Source: Nevskiaceae bacterium (GTDB taxonomy: Bacteria; Pseudomonadota; Gammaproteobacteria; Nevskiales; Nevskiaceae). From it: a stretch of DNA of 62,383 bases. This document shows, in pieces, positions 16,060 to 24,075 of the stretch. Under the pieces are notes generated by a model. The model was not told where the DNA came from and ran no database searches. It saw only the letters and a program-made list of their open reading frames with translations. Within the stretch, counting starts at the first letter, position 1; the number at the start of each line of letters is the position of its first letter. The DNA is taken from positions 1 to 62,383 of the forward strand of contig JAKFXK010000020.1 in the NCBI GenBank assembly GCA_021731445.1, in the 5' to 3' direction. The position numbers were made by a program, and so were the translations under genes.

Positions 16060-17949
16060 TCAGGGGGCAGCCCAGGGCAGGGCTTCGATGCGGTCGCCGC
16101 GGTTCTGCGGCAGGGTCAACTCGGTGCGGGAAAGGTCGAGCATCACGTTGGCGGCCACCGAGATGGGCTGGATGTTGATGCCGAAATTGAGCAGGTTGTG
16201 CTTGTCGCCGGTCTGTACGCGCCGTGTCTCGATATCTCCCCCCAGGTGCAGCACCAGGCGGGAGCCGGCGGCGATGAGGTTGTCTTGCGGAAAGAAGCGC
16301 AGGGTCACTGCCTGCCGGCGGCCGGTGATGTCGGCTGCACCCTGATCTAGGGAAGCGGCATGGTTCAAGCTCAGTGCGGCGAAATTGAGGTAGCGCTGGC
16401 TGCCGTCGGCCTTGCGTTCGAGCAGCGTGGCGACGAGGTTGGCGCGTCGCCCGTCGGCCGTCGCGCTGGTCTTCAGCAGCGGCAGGCCGGTGAGGCGCAG
16501 GCGCTGCCTGAGCGGTGCGCTGACGAACTCCACGAAAGTGCCCGGCACTTGCTGCGGAAGAGCCGCGAGTTCGCCGGCATTCGCCTCGCTGAGATGGTTG
16601 GAACCGGCATCGCGGTAGCTTGCGGTGCCGCCGCGGCCCGGGGCCGCAGCGAGGCTGCCATCCGTCTGCGGATACCAGCGCAAGGTCTCGCCCACCGGCG
16701 GCCAGACCTCTTCGTGGCGCCAGATACCGTCGTCCGCCTGCAGCTGTACTGCCGGCGCATCGAGGATGCCGGTGTTGCGGCCTTTCAGGAACTGGTCGAA
16801 CCAGGCGAGCAGCACGGTCTCCCAGTAATCGCCGCGGCAGGGCGCGCCGCGTGCGCAACTGCCGCCTTGCGGCTCGATATGCACCCATTGCCCGAACCAG
16901 ACGTGCAGCGGCACGCCGGTCTTGCGGACCGCCTCGAGGTAGCCGTCGGCCGCGCTCGGTTCGACGATGTGATCCTGGAAGCTGTGGATGAAGAACATCG
17001 ACGGCCGCGGCCGGGAAAGGGTTTTCCCGACCGCCTCGATGAGATCACGCTCGTGCCAGAACGCGGTCTTGTCGGCACTGATCTGGCTGGTGATGCTGTC
17101 CCTCTGGATGCCCAGCTGTTCGCTACAGGGTTCGCCCCGGACGCCGGTCAGGAACCCTTCGGGATCGGAAGGCCCGGTGCCATCGGCCAGTCCGACGGGA
17201 CTGAGTCCTTGCATCGCATAGGACGTCGTGAAGTAGAACGGGCTGTAGCGCCGCGCGATCGCGCCGGAGGCGAAGCTGAAACGATAGGAATCGCTCACGC
17301 CCTGCATCGGCACCACGGTCTTGACCGAAGGCGGAGCCGCAACGAACAACTGGTTGGCTGTGCCGCCCTCGTAGCTCATTCCGATCGCCGCGATCGCGCC
17401 GTTCGACCACGGCCGCTTTGCCAGGTATTCGGCCGCGTCGCTGATCTGCGCGGTCTCGGTGGGACTCTGGGCGTGGATGCATCCGCCGGAATTGCCGGTG
17501 CCGCCGACGGAAACGAAACCGACTGCATAGCCGTACGGGACCAAGTGTTCGGCCACCTGCAGCGAAGGGTCTCCGGAGGGGCTCAGGGCGGGGTCGCCGC
17601 CGCCATGGTAGGGCGTGAACACCAGCACCAGTGGCTGGCCGAACTCGCCGGGCGGGCGGCGCACCCAGCTGTCGAGCACCACGCCGTCACGGGTGGGGAT
17701 GCGGTAATGCTCCAGGCGGGCATTGGCGGCCGTCACGCCCTTGAGCCGGGGCGAGAGATCGTGCAGGTAGGCAGCCAGCGCCTTGCCGGAATCGGGAATC
17801 GCGGCGGCCTTGTCCGCAGTTGCCGCACTCGCCGGCGGCGAAACGGCCTGCGCAGCGGCCAGATCGCCCTCACCGCCACAGCCCAGGAGTTGCACCGTCA
17901 GGCACAGGCACAGCCCAAGGCGTGGCAGGCGGAAACGAAAGCGTGTCAT
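16060..17949 (-). CDS. CocE/NonD-family alpha/beta hydrolase (X-Pro dipeptidyl-peptidase-like), lipoprotein
   Basis: 629 residues from the ATG at 17949, chosen because it gives a lipoprotein signal (CLCLTVQLLGC, Cys24). An alpha/beta-hydrolase domain follows, with YRIPTRDGVVLDSWVRRP, the GGTGNSGG loop and the nucleophile S192 in the family motif GMSYEGG. The likely acid and base are in FQDHIVEPS and QWVHIEPQG. The C-terminal third is the jelly-roll domain of PepX/CocE enzymes. The family cleaves Xaa-Pro dipeptides, cocaine esters or related acyl bonds; the substrate cannot be told. It acts in the periplasm or at the outer membrane. Confidence 0.88.
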   Translation of the reverse strand: MTRFRFRLPRLGLCLCLTVQLLGCGGEGDLAAAQAVSPPASAATADKAAAIPDSGKALAAYLHDLSPRLKGVTAANARLEHYRIPTRDGVVLDSWVRRPPGEFGQPLVLVFTPYHGGGDPALSPSGDPSLQVAEHLVPYGYAVGFVSVGGTGNSGGCIHAQSPTETAQISDAAEYLAKRPWSNGAIAAIGMSYEGGTANQLFVAAPPSVKTVVPMQGVSDSYRFSFASGAIARRYSPFYFTTSYAMQGLSPVGLADGTGPSDPEGFLTGVRGEPCSEQLGIQRDSITSQISADKTAFWHERDLIEAVGKTLSRPRPSMFFIHSFQDHIVEPSAADGYLEAVRKTGVPLHVWFGQWVHIEPQGGSCARGAPCRGDYWETVLLAWFDQFLKGRNTGILDAPAVQLQADDGIWRHEEVWPPVGETLRWYPQTDGSLAAAPGRGGTASYRDAGSNHLSEANAGELAALPQQVPGTFVEFVSAPLRQRLRLTGLPLLKTSATADGRRANLVATLLERKADGSQRYLNFAALSLNHAASLDQGAADITGRRQAVTLRFFPQDNLIAAGSRLVLHLGGDIETRRVQTGDKHNLLNFGINIQPISVAANVMLDLSRTELTLPQNRGDRIEALPWAAP

Positions 17950-18124
17950 GCGAATCCCCAAAGCCTCGTCCGAACTCCCTGTTCGACTCGGCAAAGCAGC
18001 GATGGCGCGCCTTCCCTGACCGCGCGATCCGACACAAAGGATAGACCGGTTTAGGGCGTGCGTTGCGTCGATGGCCGATGCAAACTGGTGTGGGCGTGCC
18101 TCACGCCATTACGGAGTGTCTGCC

Positions 18125-18460
18125 ATGTTTTCTCGTCCTGCAGCCCTGCTTCTGGTCTGGCTGGTCACCAGCTGCACCCAGGAAACCCAGAACCAGATCG
18201 GGCGCTCGATCCAGAACTGGACTGGCACCGACGGCACGCTGGAAATCTACGCCGGCGACAAGCTGGTGCGACGCTTCATCCAGATCGACAAGCTCTCCAC
18301 TGCGTTTGGCACCGACGACGGCCAGCCACGCCCCTACCGCTTTGGCTATGGCGTGCTCGATGGCAATCTCGATGGCCAGAAGAGCGAGGGCGAGAAACGG
18401 GTTTATTTCGAGTTTTCGGATTACGCCAGCAATTACGTGTTCTTCGAATCGCCGCAGTGA
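18125..18460 (+). CDS. Small lipoprotein of unknown function
   Basis: 111 residues from ATG 18125, selected because it gives a lipoprotein signal peptide MFSRPAALLLVWLVTSC (Cys17). The mature part is a compact beta-rich domain with IEIYAGDKLVRRFIQIDKL-like strands (read here as LEIYAGDKLVRRFIQIDKL), YRFGYGVLDGNLDG and VYFEFSDYASNYVFFES. I do not recognise the family. It is divergent from the CocE-type gene and precedes the HmgA-like gene by about 125 bases. Confidence 0.75.
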   Translation: MFSRPAALLLVWLVTSCTQETQNQIGRSIQNWTGTDGTLEIYAGDKLVRRFIQIDKLSTAFGTDDGQPRPYRFGYGVLDGNLDGQKSEGEKRVYFEFSDYASNYVFFESPQ

Positions 18461-18584
18461 GTGCTGCGCTCCTACAGTGGCGTGAGGCGGCGATCGAAAT
18501 GGACGTTGAGCGCGCGCTGTAAAATCGTGCTTGAGCCATGACGGCGTAGCAGTTCCCCCGCAAACAGGAAACCCGGCAGCCCCC

Positions 18585-19721
18585 ATGTCACGCAAATGGA
18601 TCCAGCGCCCACACGTAGAGGGCCTTGCCTCGAGGCAGGCTCACGCCGATCTGCCGCCGGGCACGGTAGAGCGGGAGCTGGGCAAGGAAGGCTTTTTCGG
18701 CCCCGCCACCCACATGATCCATCCCAGGCCGCCGACCGGCTGGACGTCGTGGGAAGGCCCCTTGCGGCCGCGTGCCTTCGATGCGGCAAAGCTCGGTGGT
18801 GATGCTGCCTTGCCCTGGGATGCGCACGAGCTGCTGTTCAACGCCCACTGCCGCTTCCGTCAATGGACTTGCAGACGCTCAATGACGGCGCTGGTACGCA
18901 ACAGCGATGGCGACGAGCTGCTGTTCATCCATGCAGGCGATGCCGAGCTGTTCTGCGACTACGGACATCTGTCGATCACCAGCGGCGACTACGTGATGCT
19001 GCCGCGCGGCACGCTGTGGCGCATCGAGTGCGTCGCGCCCGTGACCATGCTGCTGATCGAGGCGACGGGCAGCAGCTACCAATTGCCGGACAAGGGACTG
19101 GTGGGCGAGCACGCGATCTTCGACCCGGCGATGCTCGACATCCCGGCCATTGACGAGGCGTTCAAGGCGCAGGCTGCGCAAGCAGCGCGAGAGTGGAAGG
19201 TGGTCATCAAGCGGCGGCAACAGTTCAGCACCGTCACCTATCCCTTCAATCCGCTCGATGCGCTGGGCTGGCACGGCAACCTGCATCCGGTGCGCATCAA
19301 CGTCAAGGACATCCGTCCGCTCGTCTCGGCGCGCTATCACCTGCCGCCGTCAGCACACACCACCTTCGTCGCCAACCGCTTCGTCGTCTGCACGTTTGCG
19401 CCACGCCCGTTCGAGACCGATCCGGGTGCGATCAAGGTGCCGTTCTTCCACAATAACGACGACTACGACGAGGTTTTGTTCTATCACGCGGGTGATTTCT
19501 TCAGCCGCGACAACATCCATGCCGGGATGGTCACGCTGCACCCCTGTGGCTTCACCCACGGCCCGCACCCCAAGGCGCTGGGCAAGATGCTGGTGCAGAC
19601 CAAGGAAGCCACCGATGAGTACGCGGTGATGATCGACACGCGGGATGCGCTGGAGATCGGCGCCGCTGCGACGGGTGTGGAAAACGCCGACTACCACCTG
19701 AGCTGGCGCATCCAACCGTAA
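18585..19721 (+). CDS. hmgA: Homogentisate 1,2-dioxygenase-family protein
   Basis: 378 residues from ATG 18585, a cupin-type dioxygenase of the HmgA family. It is shorter than the ~440-residue classical enzyme but like the shorter form seen in several proteobacteria. Two cupin halves are visible: GDELLFIHAGDAELFCDYGHL and YDEVLFYHAGDFFSR. Candidate Fe(II) ligands are H289 (FFHNNDD), E296 and H325 (THGPHP). It would open the homogentisate ring to maleylacetoacetate in tyrosine/phenylalanine breakdown. The other pathway genes lie nearby: a FAH-family hydrolase at 22.5 kb and MaiA at 25.1 kb. This supports the assignment. Confidence 0.82.
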   Translation: MSRKWIQRPHVEGLASRQAHADLPPGTVERELGKEGFFGPATHMIHPRPPTGWTSWEGPLRPRAFDAAKLGGDAALPWDAHELLFNAHCRFRQWTCRRSMTALVRNSDGDELLFIHAGDAELFCDYGHLSITSGDYVMLPRGTLWRIECVAPVTMLLIEATGSSYQLPDKGLVGEHAIFDPAMLDIPAIDEAFKAQAAQAAREWKVVIKRRQQFSTVTYPFNPLDALGWHGNLHPVRINVKDIRPLVSARYHLPPSAHTTFVANRFVVCTFAPRPFETDPGAIKVPFFHNNDDYDEVLFYHAGDFFSRDNIHAGMVTLHPCGFTHGPHPKALGKMLVQTKEATDEYAVMIDTRDALEIGAAATGVENADYHLSWRIQP

Positions 19722-19732
19722 GCCGCGCGCAC

Positions 19733-19763
19733 AAAAAAGCCGGAGTGCTTCCGCACCCCGGCT
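19733..19763 (-). terminator. Rho-independent terminator for the CpxP-like gene
   Basis: An 11-bp stem (AGCCGGAGTGC / GCACCCCGGCT, one mismatch) with TTCC loop. On the minus strand it is followed by a T-run (A-run 19733-19738 on plus). It sits 16 bases after the cpxP-like stop codon and faces the end of hmgA. Confidence 0.8.
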
Positions 19764-19778
19764 GCTCACCGCCTTGTC

Positions 19779-20240
19779 CTACTTCTGCCTGCGATGCCCG
19801 CGCATCTTGCTGAAATCAGGCTTTGGCATGGCCGCCAGCTGTGACTGCTGGCTGGGTGTCAGGATGGCCCATTGCTGTGCGCGCAGGGCCGCTTTCGCGC
19901 GGATGAGCGTGGCGTGCTCCTGGCCGAGCAGCGTGGCGATGCGATCGACTTCGGCCGTGTAGTTGGGGGCCGAAGGGCTCAAGGCCCACAGGCTTTCGTG
20001 CAGGGCCTTGCGGTCGGCGCGTTCCTGCTGGTGCCTGGCATGGCTTGCCTCGCGTAGCGCCTTGATCTGCGTTTTCTGCGCATCGCTCAAGCCAAGCGCT
20101 GCAAGATGCCTGGGCAGGCGATCGGCATCGAACTCGCGGTGTTCGCCGCGACCAGGGCCGTCGTGGCCGGCAATGGCGACACCGCCGAAAGTAGCGACAG
20201 CGAGGGTGGCAGCAAAAAGCGTGCGGGTAAAAGTGTTCAT
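19779..20240 (-). CDS. cpxP: CpxP/Spy-family periplasmic chaperone-like protein
   Basis: 153 residues with a signal peptide (TRTLFAATLAVATFGGVAIAG) and an all-helical mature part. It has the LTxxQ-type motif twice in degenerate form: LGLSDAQKTQIK and ILTPSQQSQLAAM. This is the Spy/CpxP fold, a cradle-shaped periplasmic chaperone. In enterobacteria CpxP inhibits CpxA and is induced by CpxR. It is divergent from cpxR, with a CpxR-box-like site in the shared 141-base region, which is the classical arrangement. Confidence 0.88.
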   Translation of the reverse strand: MNTFTRTLFAATLAVATFGGVAIAGHDGPGRGEHREFDADRLPRHLAALGLSDAQKTQIKALREASHARHQQERADRKALHESLWALSPSAPNYTAEVDRIATLLGQEHATLIRAKAALRAQQWAILTPSQQSQLAAMPKPDFSKMRGHRRQK

Positions 20241-20266
20241 GGGGTGAGTCTCCGGGGTTGGAAGCA

Positions 20267-20296
20267 GCTCCGTTGCGGAGCGGGTGCATTACACCC
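20267..20296. promoter_or_regulatory. Two adjacent small hairpins upstream of cpxP
   Basis: GCTCCG-TTG-CGGAGC (20267-20281) and GGGTG-CATTA-CACCC (20282-20296) are directly adjacent inverted repeats 27-56 bases before the cpxP start. They would fold in a cpxP 5' leader or serve as operator half-sites. Confidence 0.45.
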
Positions 20297-20326
20297 AGCC
20301 GCGCCGTTAAGAGGGATTGCGGGCGC

Positions 20327-20341
20327 GTAAAGTTCGGTAAA
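20327..20341. promoter_or_regulatory. CpxR box
   Basis: The sequence GTAAAGTTCGGTAAA is an exact match to the CpxR consensus GTAAA-N5-GTAAA. It lies in the divergent cpxP/cpxR intergenic region, 40 bases upstream of the cpxR start codon and 86 bases from the cpxP start. Phosphorylated CpxR should bind here and control both directions. The match is seen directly; binding is inference. Confidence 0.85.
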
Positions 20342-20381
20342 GGCCTCTGCGGTTCAGTCACGCGCCGCTAGAGTGCGCCGC

Positions 20382-21098
20382 ATGAATAGCCCCGCCAACA
20401 TCCTGCTTGCCGACGATGACCGCGCGCTCGCCGTGCTGCTCGCCGAATACCTGGCGCAGGAGGGCTTTGCGGTACGCGCCGTGCACGATGGCGATGCCGC
20501 GCTCGCGGCCTTGAACGACGCGGGCTTCAAGCCCGATGTGCTGGTGCTCGACGTGATGATGCCCGGCCGCGATGGCCTCGACACCCTGCAAAAGCTGCGT
20601 GGCACGCACGCATTGCCGGTGCTCATGCTTTCCGCCCGTGGCGAGCCGCTGGATCGCGTCATCGGACTCGAACTCGGTGCCGACGACTATCTCGCCAAAC
20701 CCTGCCTGCCGCGTGAGTTGCTGGCACGTATCAAGGCGCTGTTGCGGCGCGGTGCCGCGCCCCTCGTGCATCGCTCGTTCGAAGCAGGCGTGCTGAAGCT
20801 CTCGACCGGCGAGCGCCGTGCCTGGTGCGCCGGGGTGCCGCTGGAGCTCACAGGTGCGGAGTTCGCGCTGCTGCACTCGCTGTTGCAGCATCAGGGTTCG
20901 GTAGTGGACAAGGCGACGCTGACCCGCGAGGCCCTGGGCCGTGAGTTGGAGCGCTATGACCGCGCCATCGACGTGCATGTCTCGCGCTTGCGGCAGAAAC
21001 TCGCGGCCGCCTCCGCAGGCGCGCCGCAAATCGAAGCCGTGCGCGGCGCGGGCTATCAGTTACTTGCCGCACCGTCCACAAACTTGGTGTCGGCGTGA
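20382..21098 (+). CDS. cpxR: OmpR-family response regulator CpxR
   Basis: 238 residues from ATG 20382. The receiver domain has DDD at 11-13, phospho-acceptor D57 in VLVLDVMMPGRDG, and the Lys in YLAKPCLPRELLARI. The DNA-binding domain contains LTGAEFALLHSLLQHQGSVVDK and LERYDRAIDVHVSRLRQKL, a stretch very typical of CpxR/RstA-type regulators. It is divergent from a CpxP-like gene, upstream of a CpxA-like kinase, and has a CpxR box upstream, so it probably regulates itself. It controls envelope protein-folding stress genes. Confidence 0.9.
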   Translation: MNSPANILLADDDRALAVLLAEYLAQEGFAVRAVHDGDAALAALNDAGFKPDVLVLDVMMPGRDGLDTLQKLRGTHALPVLMLSARGEPLDRVIGLELGADDYLAKPCLPRELLARIKALLRRGAAPLVHRSFEAGVLKLSTGERRAWCAGVPLELTGAEFALLHSLLQHQGSVVDKATLTREALGRELERYDRAIDVHVSRLRQKLAAASAGAPQIEAVRGAGYQLLAAPSTNLVSA

Positions 21099-21127
21099 GG
21101 TTGAATGCAGTCGTGCAAATCAAAACG

Positions 21128-21153
21128 GTCATTGCCGCGCAGGCGGGAATGAC
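21128..21153. repeat. REP-like palindrome between cpxR and cpxA
   Basis: GTCATTGCCGC-GCAG-GCGGGAATGAC forms an 11-bp stem with one mismatch and a 4-base loop. It fits the widespread GTCATTCCCGC...GCGGGAATGAC type of intergenic repeat. It is located in the 67-base gap between cpxR and cpxA, so it should be transcribed within the operon. Confidence 0.75.
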
Positions 21154-21165
21154 GAGCGCTGTGCC

Positions 21166-22494
21166 ATGAGCCCGCTCTATAAAAAGCTGCTGCTGTGGTT
21201 CTGTGCCGCCAATATCGCGGTGCTGCTGGTCAGCGTGTTCGTCACCGACCGCATTGGCCGCCACGCCAACGCCAACGAGCCGGACTGGGACACGATTGCT
21301 CGCGAAACACTGGCGCGCTATGAAGCTGAAGGTCTGCTGGGCCTGGCCGCGCAACACGAATTGATGCGACGCACCCGTGCGATGGATGTGGCGCTGTATC
21401 GCGATGGCGAAAACCTGATGCAGCGCAAGCCGCCGCCGCCGCTGCGGCCGTTTCTGCCGCAGCTGCTTGCTAGCGATGCGCTGGTGCTGCAACCGGGCGA
21501 AGGCCGCTGGCTGGCGGCGCGCGCGCTCACCACGGCCAAGGGCGAGCGTCTGCAGTTCATCGCGTTTCGCGGGCAGCGGCCACAGGCTGCACGACGCGAT
21601 CTCCTGCTGCTAGTGCAGATCACGCTGTCGGTACTGGCGATCGCCGCACTTGGCTTCGTGCTGGCGCGCTCGCTCATTACACCCATCACCGCCATCCAGT
21701 CCGCGACGCGGCGCATGGCGGCAGGCGATCTTGGTGCACGCGCGGATGTGGCGGCCAGCGCGCGCGACGACGAGCTGGGTGCGCTGGCGCGCGACTTCAA
21801 CTACATGGCAGCGCGCATCGAAACGCTGGTGGGCCAGCAGCGCACGGTGTTGCAGGATGTGAGCCACGAGCTGCGCTCGCCCCTGGCGCGGCTGCATCTC
21901 CTGCTGGAACTCACGCGGCAGGGTGCCAGCGAGGGTGGCCAGCACCAGCTCGACCGTGCCGCGAAGGAGGTCAGCAGACTCGACGATCTCATTGGCGAAG
22001 TGCTGAACCTCTCGCGGCTGGAGACGGTACTGCCCGGCATGACCACGATGCCGGTGGAGCTCATCGCACTCGCGCAGGCGGTGCTCGCCGAACACGCCCT
22101 GGAGATCGATGCGCGCCGCCTTGACGTGAAAGTGTCCGGCATGGCCAGCCGTGTCGACGGTGATGCGGCGCTGCTCGCCCGCGCGCTCGGCAATGTCCTT
22201 GGCAATGCCATCAAGTTCGGGGCAGCGGGCAGCGTGATCGCGCTCGAGATCTCGACTGAGAAAGGCATGGCCTGCATCAGCGTGCGCGATCACGGCCCTG
22301 GCGTGCCGGTGGCACAGCTCGGGCAGCTGTTCCAGCCCTTCTATCGCGGTGACAACGCCGCGCGTGCTGAGGGTCATGGACTGGGACTGGCGATTGCGCA
22401 GCGGATCATCACCGCGCATGGCGGACGCATCGAGGTGCGCAATGCCGAGGGTGGTGGCTTGCAGGTGCAGCTCTTGCTACCCGCCCTACAATGA
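21166..22494 (+). CDS. cpxA: Sensor histidine kinase CpxA
   Basis: 442 residues from ATG 21166. There is an N-terminal transmembrane helix (LLLWFCAANIAVLLVSVFV), a periplasmic domain of ~120 residues and a second helix (LSVLAIAALGFVLARSL). A HAMP linker follows (ITPITAIQSATRRMAAGDLGARAD), then a dimerisation domain with H234 in DVSHELRSPLARLHLLLEL. The ATPase has GNAIKFG, VRDHGPGVP and GHGLGLAIAQRI. The H-box closely resembles enterobacterial CpxA. It phosphorylates or dephosphorylates CpxR in response to misfolded envelope proteins. The FAH-family gene starts only 21 bases later, so they may share a transcript. Confidence 0.9.
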   Translation: MSPLYKKLLLWFCAANIAVLLVSVFVTDRIGRHANANEPDWDTIARETLARYEAEGLLGLAAQHELMRRTRAMDVALYRDGENLMQRKPPPPLRPFLPQLLASDALVLQPGEGRWLAARALTTAKGERLQFIAFRGQRPQAARRDLLLLVQITLSVLAIAALGFVLARSLITPITAIQSATRRMAAGDLGARADVAASARDDELGALARDFNYMAARIETLVGQQRTVLQDVSHELRSPLARLHLLLELTRQGASEGGQHQLDRAAKEVSRLDDLIGEVLNLSRLETVLPGMTTMPVELIALAQAVLAEHALEIDARRLDVKVSGMASRVDGDAALLARALGNVLGNAIKFGAAGSVIALEISTEKGMACISVRDHGPGVPVAQLGQLFQPFYRGDNAARAEGHGLGLAIAQRIITAHGGRIEVRNAEGGGLQVQLLLPALQ

Positions 22495-22515
22495 CTAACC
22501 TGAAAGGATCGCCCC

Positions 22516-23532
22516 ATGAAACTCGCCACACTCAAAGACGGCAGCCGCGATGGCCGCCTGCTGGTCGTCAGCCGCGATCTCACCCGCGCGGCGACCGTGC
22601 CGCACGTCAAAACCCTGCAAGCCGCGCTCGATGACTGGGATGCTGTAGCCCCCGACCTGCTCGCCCTCAGCGAGCAACTCAACAGCGGCAAGATCAGCGG
22701 CACGCTGGCGTTCGATGCCACGCAATGCCTCTCGCCGCTGCCGCGCGCCTATCAGTGGGCGGATGGCAGCGCATACGTCAACCACGTCGAGCTGGTGCGC
22801 CGTGCACGCAATGCCGAGATGCCCACGAGTTTCTGGACAGACCCCCTGATGTACCAGGGCGGCAGCGATGCCTTTCTTGCACCCACCGAGCCGATCAGCG
22901 CGGTCAGCGAGGAGTACGGCATCGACCTCGAAGCCGAAGTCGCGGTCGTCACCGGCGACGTTCCGATGGCCGCCACGCCCGAGCAGGCCGCGAAGGCGAT
23001 TCGTCTGCTGATGCTGGTCAACGATGTGAGCCTGCGAAATCTCATCCCGAACGAACTGGCGAAGGGATTCGGGTTTTTCCAGAGCAAGCCTTCGAGTGCC
23101 TTCTCACCCGTCGCAGTCACGCCGGATGAGCTGGGCAGCGACTGGCGCGGCGGCAGGCTGCACCGCCCCCTGCTCAGCTATTTGAACGGCACGCCCCTGG
23201 GCAAGCCCGATGCGGGCAGCGACATGACTTTCGACTTTCCCACCCTCGTCGCCCACGCAGCCAAGACCCGGCCCCTGGGCGCGGGCTGCATCATCGGCAG
23301 CGGCACGGTCAGCAACAAGGGCGCGGATGGCAGTCCCGGCAAGTCGATCAAGGAAGGCGGCTTGGGCTATTCCTGTCTCGCCGAGGTGCGCACCATCGAG
23401 ACCATCCTGCACGGCAAGCCGGTCACGCCGTTTTTGCGCTTTGGCGATACGGTAAAGATCGAGATGCGCGATGCGCATGGCGCTTCGATCTTCGGGGCCA
23501 TCGAGCAGGCCGTCGAAGCCTACAAGCCCTGA
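22516..23532 (+). CDS. fahA: Fumarylacetoacetate hydrolase family protein
   Basis: 338 residues from ATG 22516 with GAAAGGATCG upstream. The FAH C-terminal fold is clear: metal-ligand acids in GIDLEAEVAVVTG, LMLVNDVSLRNLIPNEL, the KPSSAFSPVAVTPDEL segment, and the conserved GAGCIIGSGTVSNKG and CLAEVRTIETI near the end. It would hydrolyse fumarylacetoacetate to fumarate and acetoacetate, the last step of homogentisate catabolism. Because hmgA and maiA lie nearby this role is likely, though FAH-family enzymes also act on other acylpyruvates. It follows cpxA by 21 bases. Confidence 0.88.
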   Translation: MKLATLKDGSRDGRLLVVSRDLTRAATVPHVKTLQAALDDWDAVAPDLLALSEQLNSGKISGTLAFDATQCLSPLPRAYQWADGSAYVNHVELVRRARNAEMPTSFWTDPLMYQGGSDAFLAPTEPISAVSEEYGIDLEAEVAVVTGDVPMAATPEQAAKAIRLLMLVNDVSLRNLIPNELAKGFGFFQSKPSSAFSPVAVTPDELGSDWRGGRLHRPLLSYLNGTPLGKPDAGSDMTFDFPTLVAHAAKTRPLGAGCIIGSGTVSNKGADGSPGKSIKEGGLGYSCLAEVRTIETILHGKPVTPFLRFGDTVKIEMRDAHGASIFGAIEQAVEAYKP

Positions 23533-23571
23533 GGGACCCGTTCGCAAACAGGAAAGCCGCATCGAAGCGAA

Positions 23572-23970
23572 TCAGTTTTCAGCGCCGAACGCTTCTTCCA
23601 GCGCATTGTCGAGCGCAATGGTGTAGAGCACGATAAGCGCCACCAGGGTGACGCCGATGATGGCGGCGGTGAGGCCCACCGTTTTGCCGGCACTGACCTT
23701 GCGCACCTCGATCGACTTGATCTGTTCGTAGCGGATCGTCACCTTCTTGTTGTCGCCGGTGCCGACGATCTTGTCGTCCTCAACGGTGGTGAGTACCAGG
23801 AGATAAGTCTTGCCGTTGGTCGCCACCACGCTCACTTCGTCACCCACTTTCACGGCGGTGCGCACGGCCTGCCTATCGCTGGCCGGGATCGGCCGCATCG
23901 AAGTGCAGGCCAACAGGCTGATCGAGAGCAGCAGGGCAATGAAGGTCTGGAACCACGAGGGTTTGTTCAT
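23572..23970 (-). CDS. Small lipoprotein with C-terminal membrane helix
   Basis: 132 residues from the ATG at 23970, chosen to give a lipoprotein signal (FIALLLSISLLAC, Cys22). The mature part has a small beta-domain (VKVGDEVSVVATNGKTYLLVLT, TIRYEQIKSIEVRKV) resembling short KOW/SH3-like folds. It is followed by a hydrophobic helix (VGLTAAIIGVTLVALIVLYTIAL). Thus it may be anchored by both lipid and helix. I do not recognise a named function. It is divergent from the FecR-domain gene. Confidence 0.7.
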   Translation of the reverse strand: MNKPSWFQTFIALLLSISLLACTSMRPIPASDRQAVRTAVKVGDEVSVVATNGKTYLLVLTTVEDDKIVGTGDNKKVTIRYEQIKSIEVRKVSAGKTVGLTAAIIGVTLVALIVLYTIALDNALEEAFGAEN

Positions 23971-24075
23971 CAGTGGCGGTGTGCGGGAGCAAGGTGCCAG
24001 TCTGGGCCATCTTGTCCGCTTTACAAGCCACTCATCACCTCCGAACATGCACATCGTTCTCAATCGCCAGCCGCC

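Noticed and set aside
16360-18054. 564-codon plus-strand frame antisense to the CocE-type hydrolase
   Set aside because: The minus-strand hydrolase has a signal peptide and catalytic motif; this frame has none.
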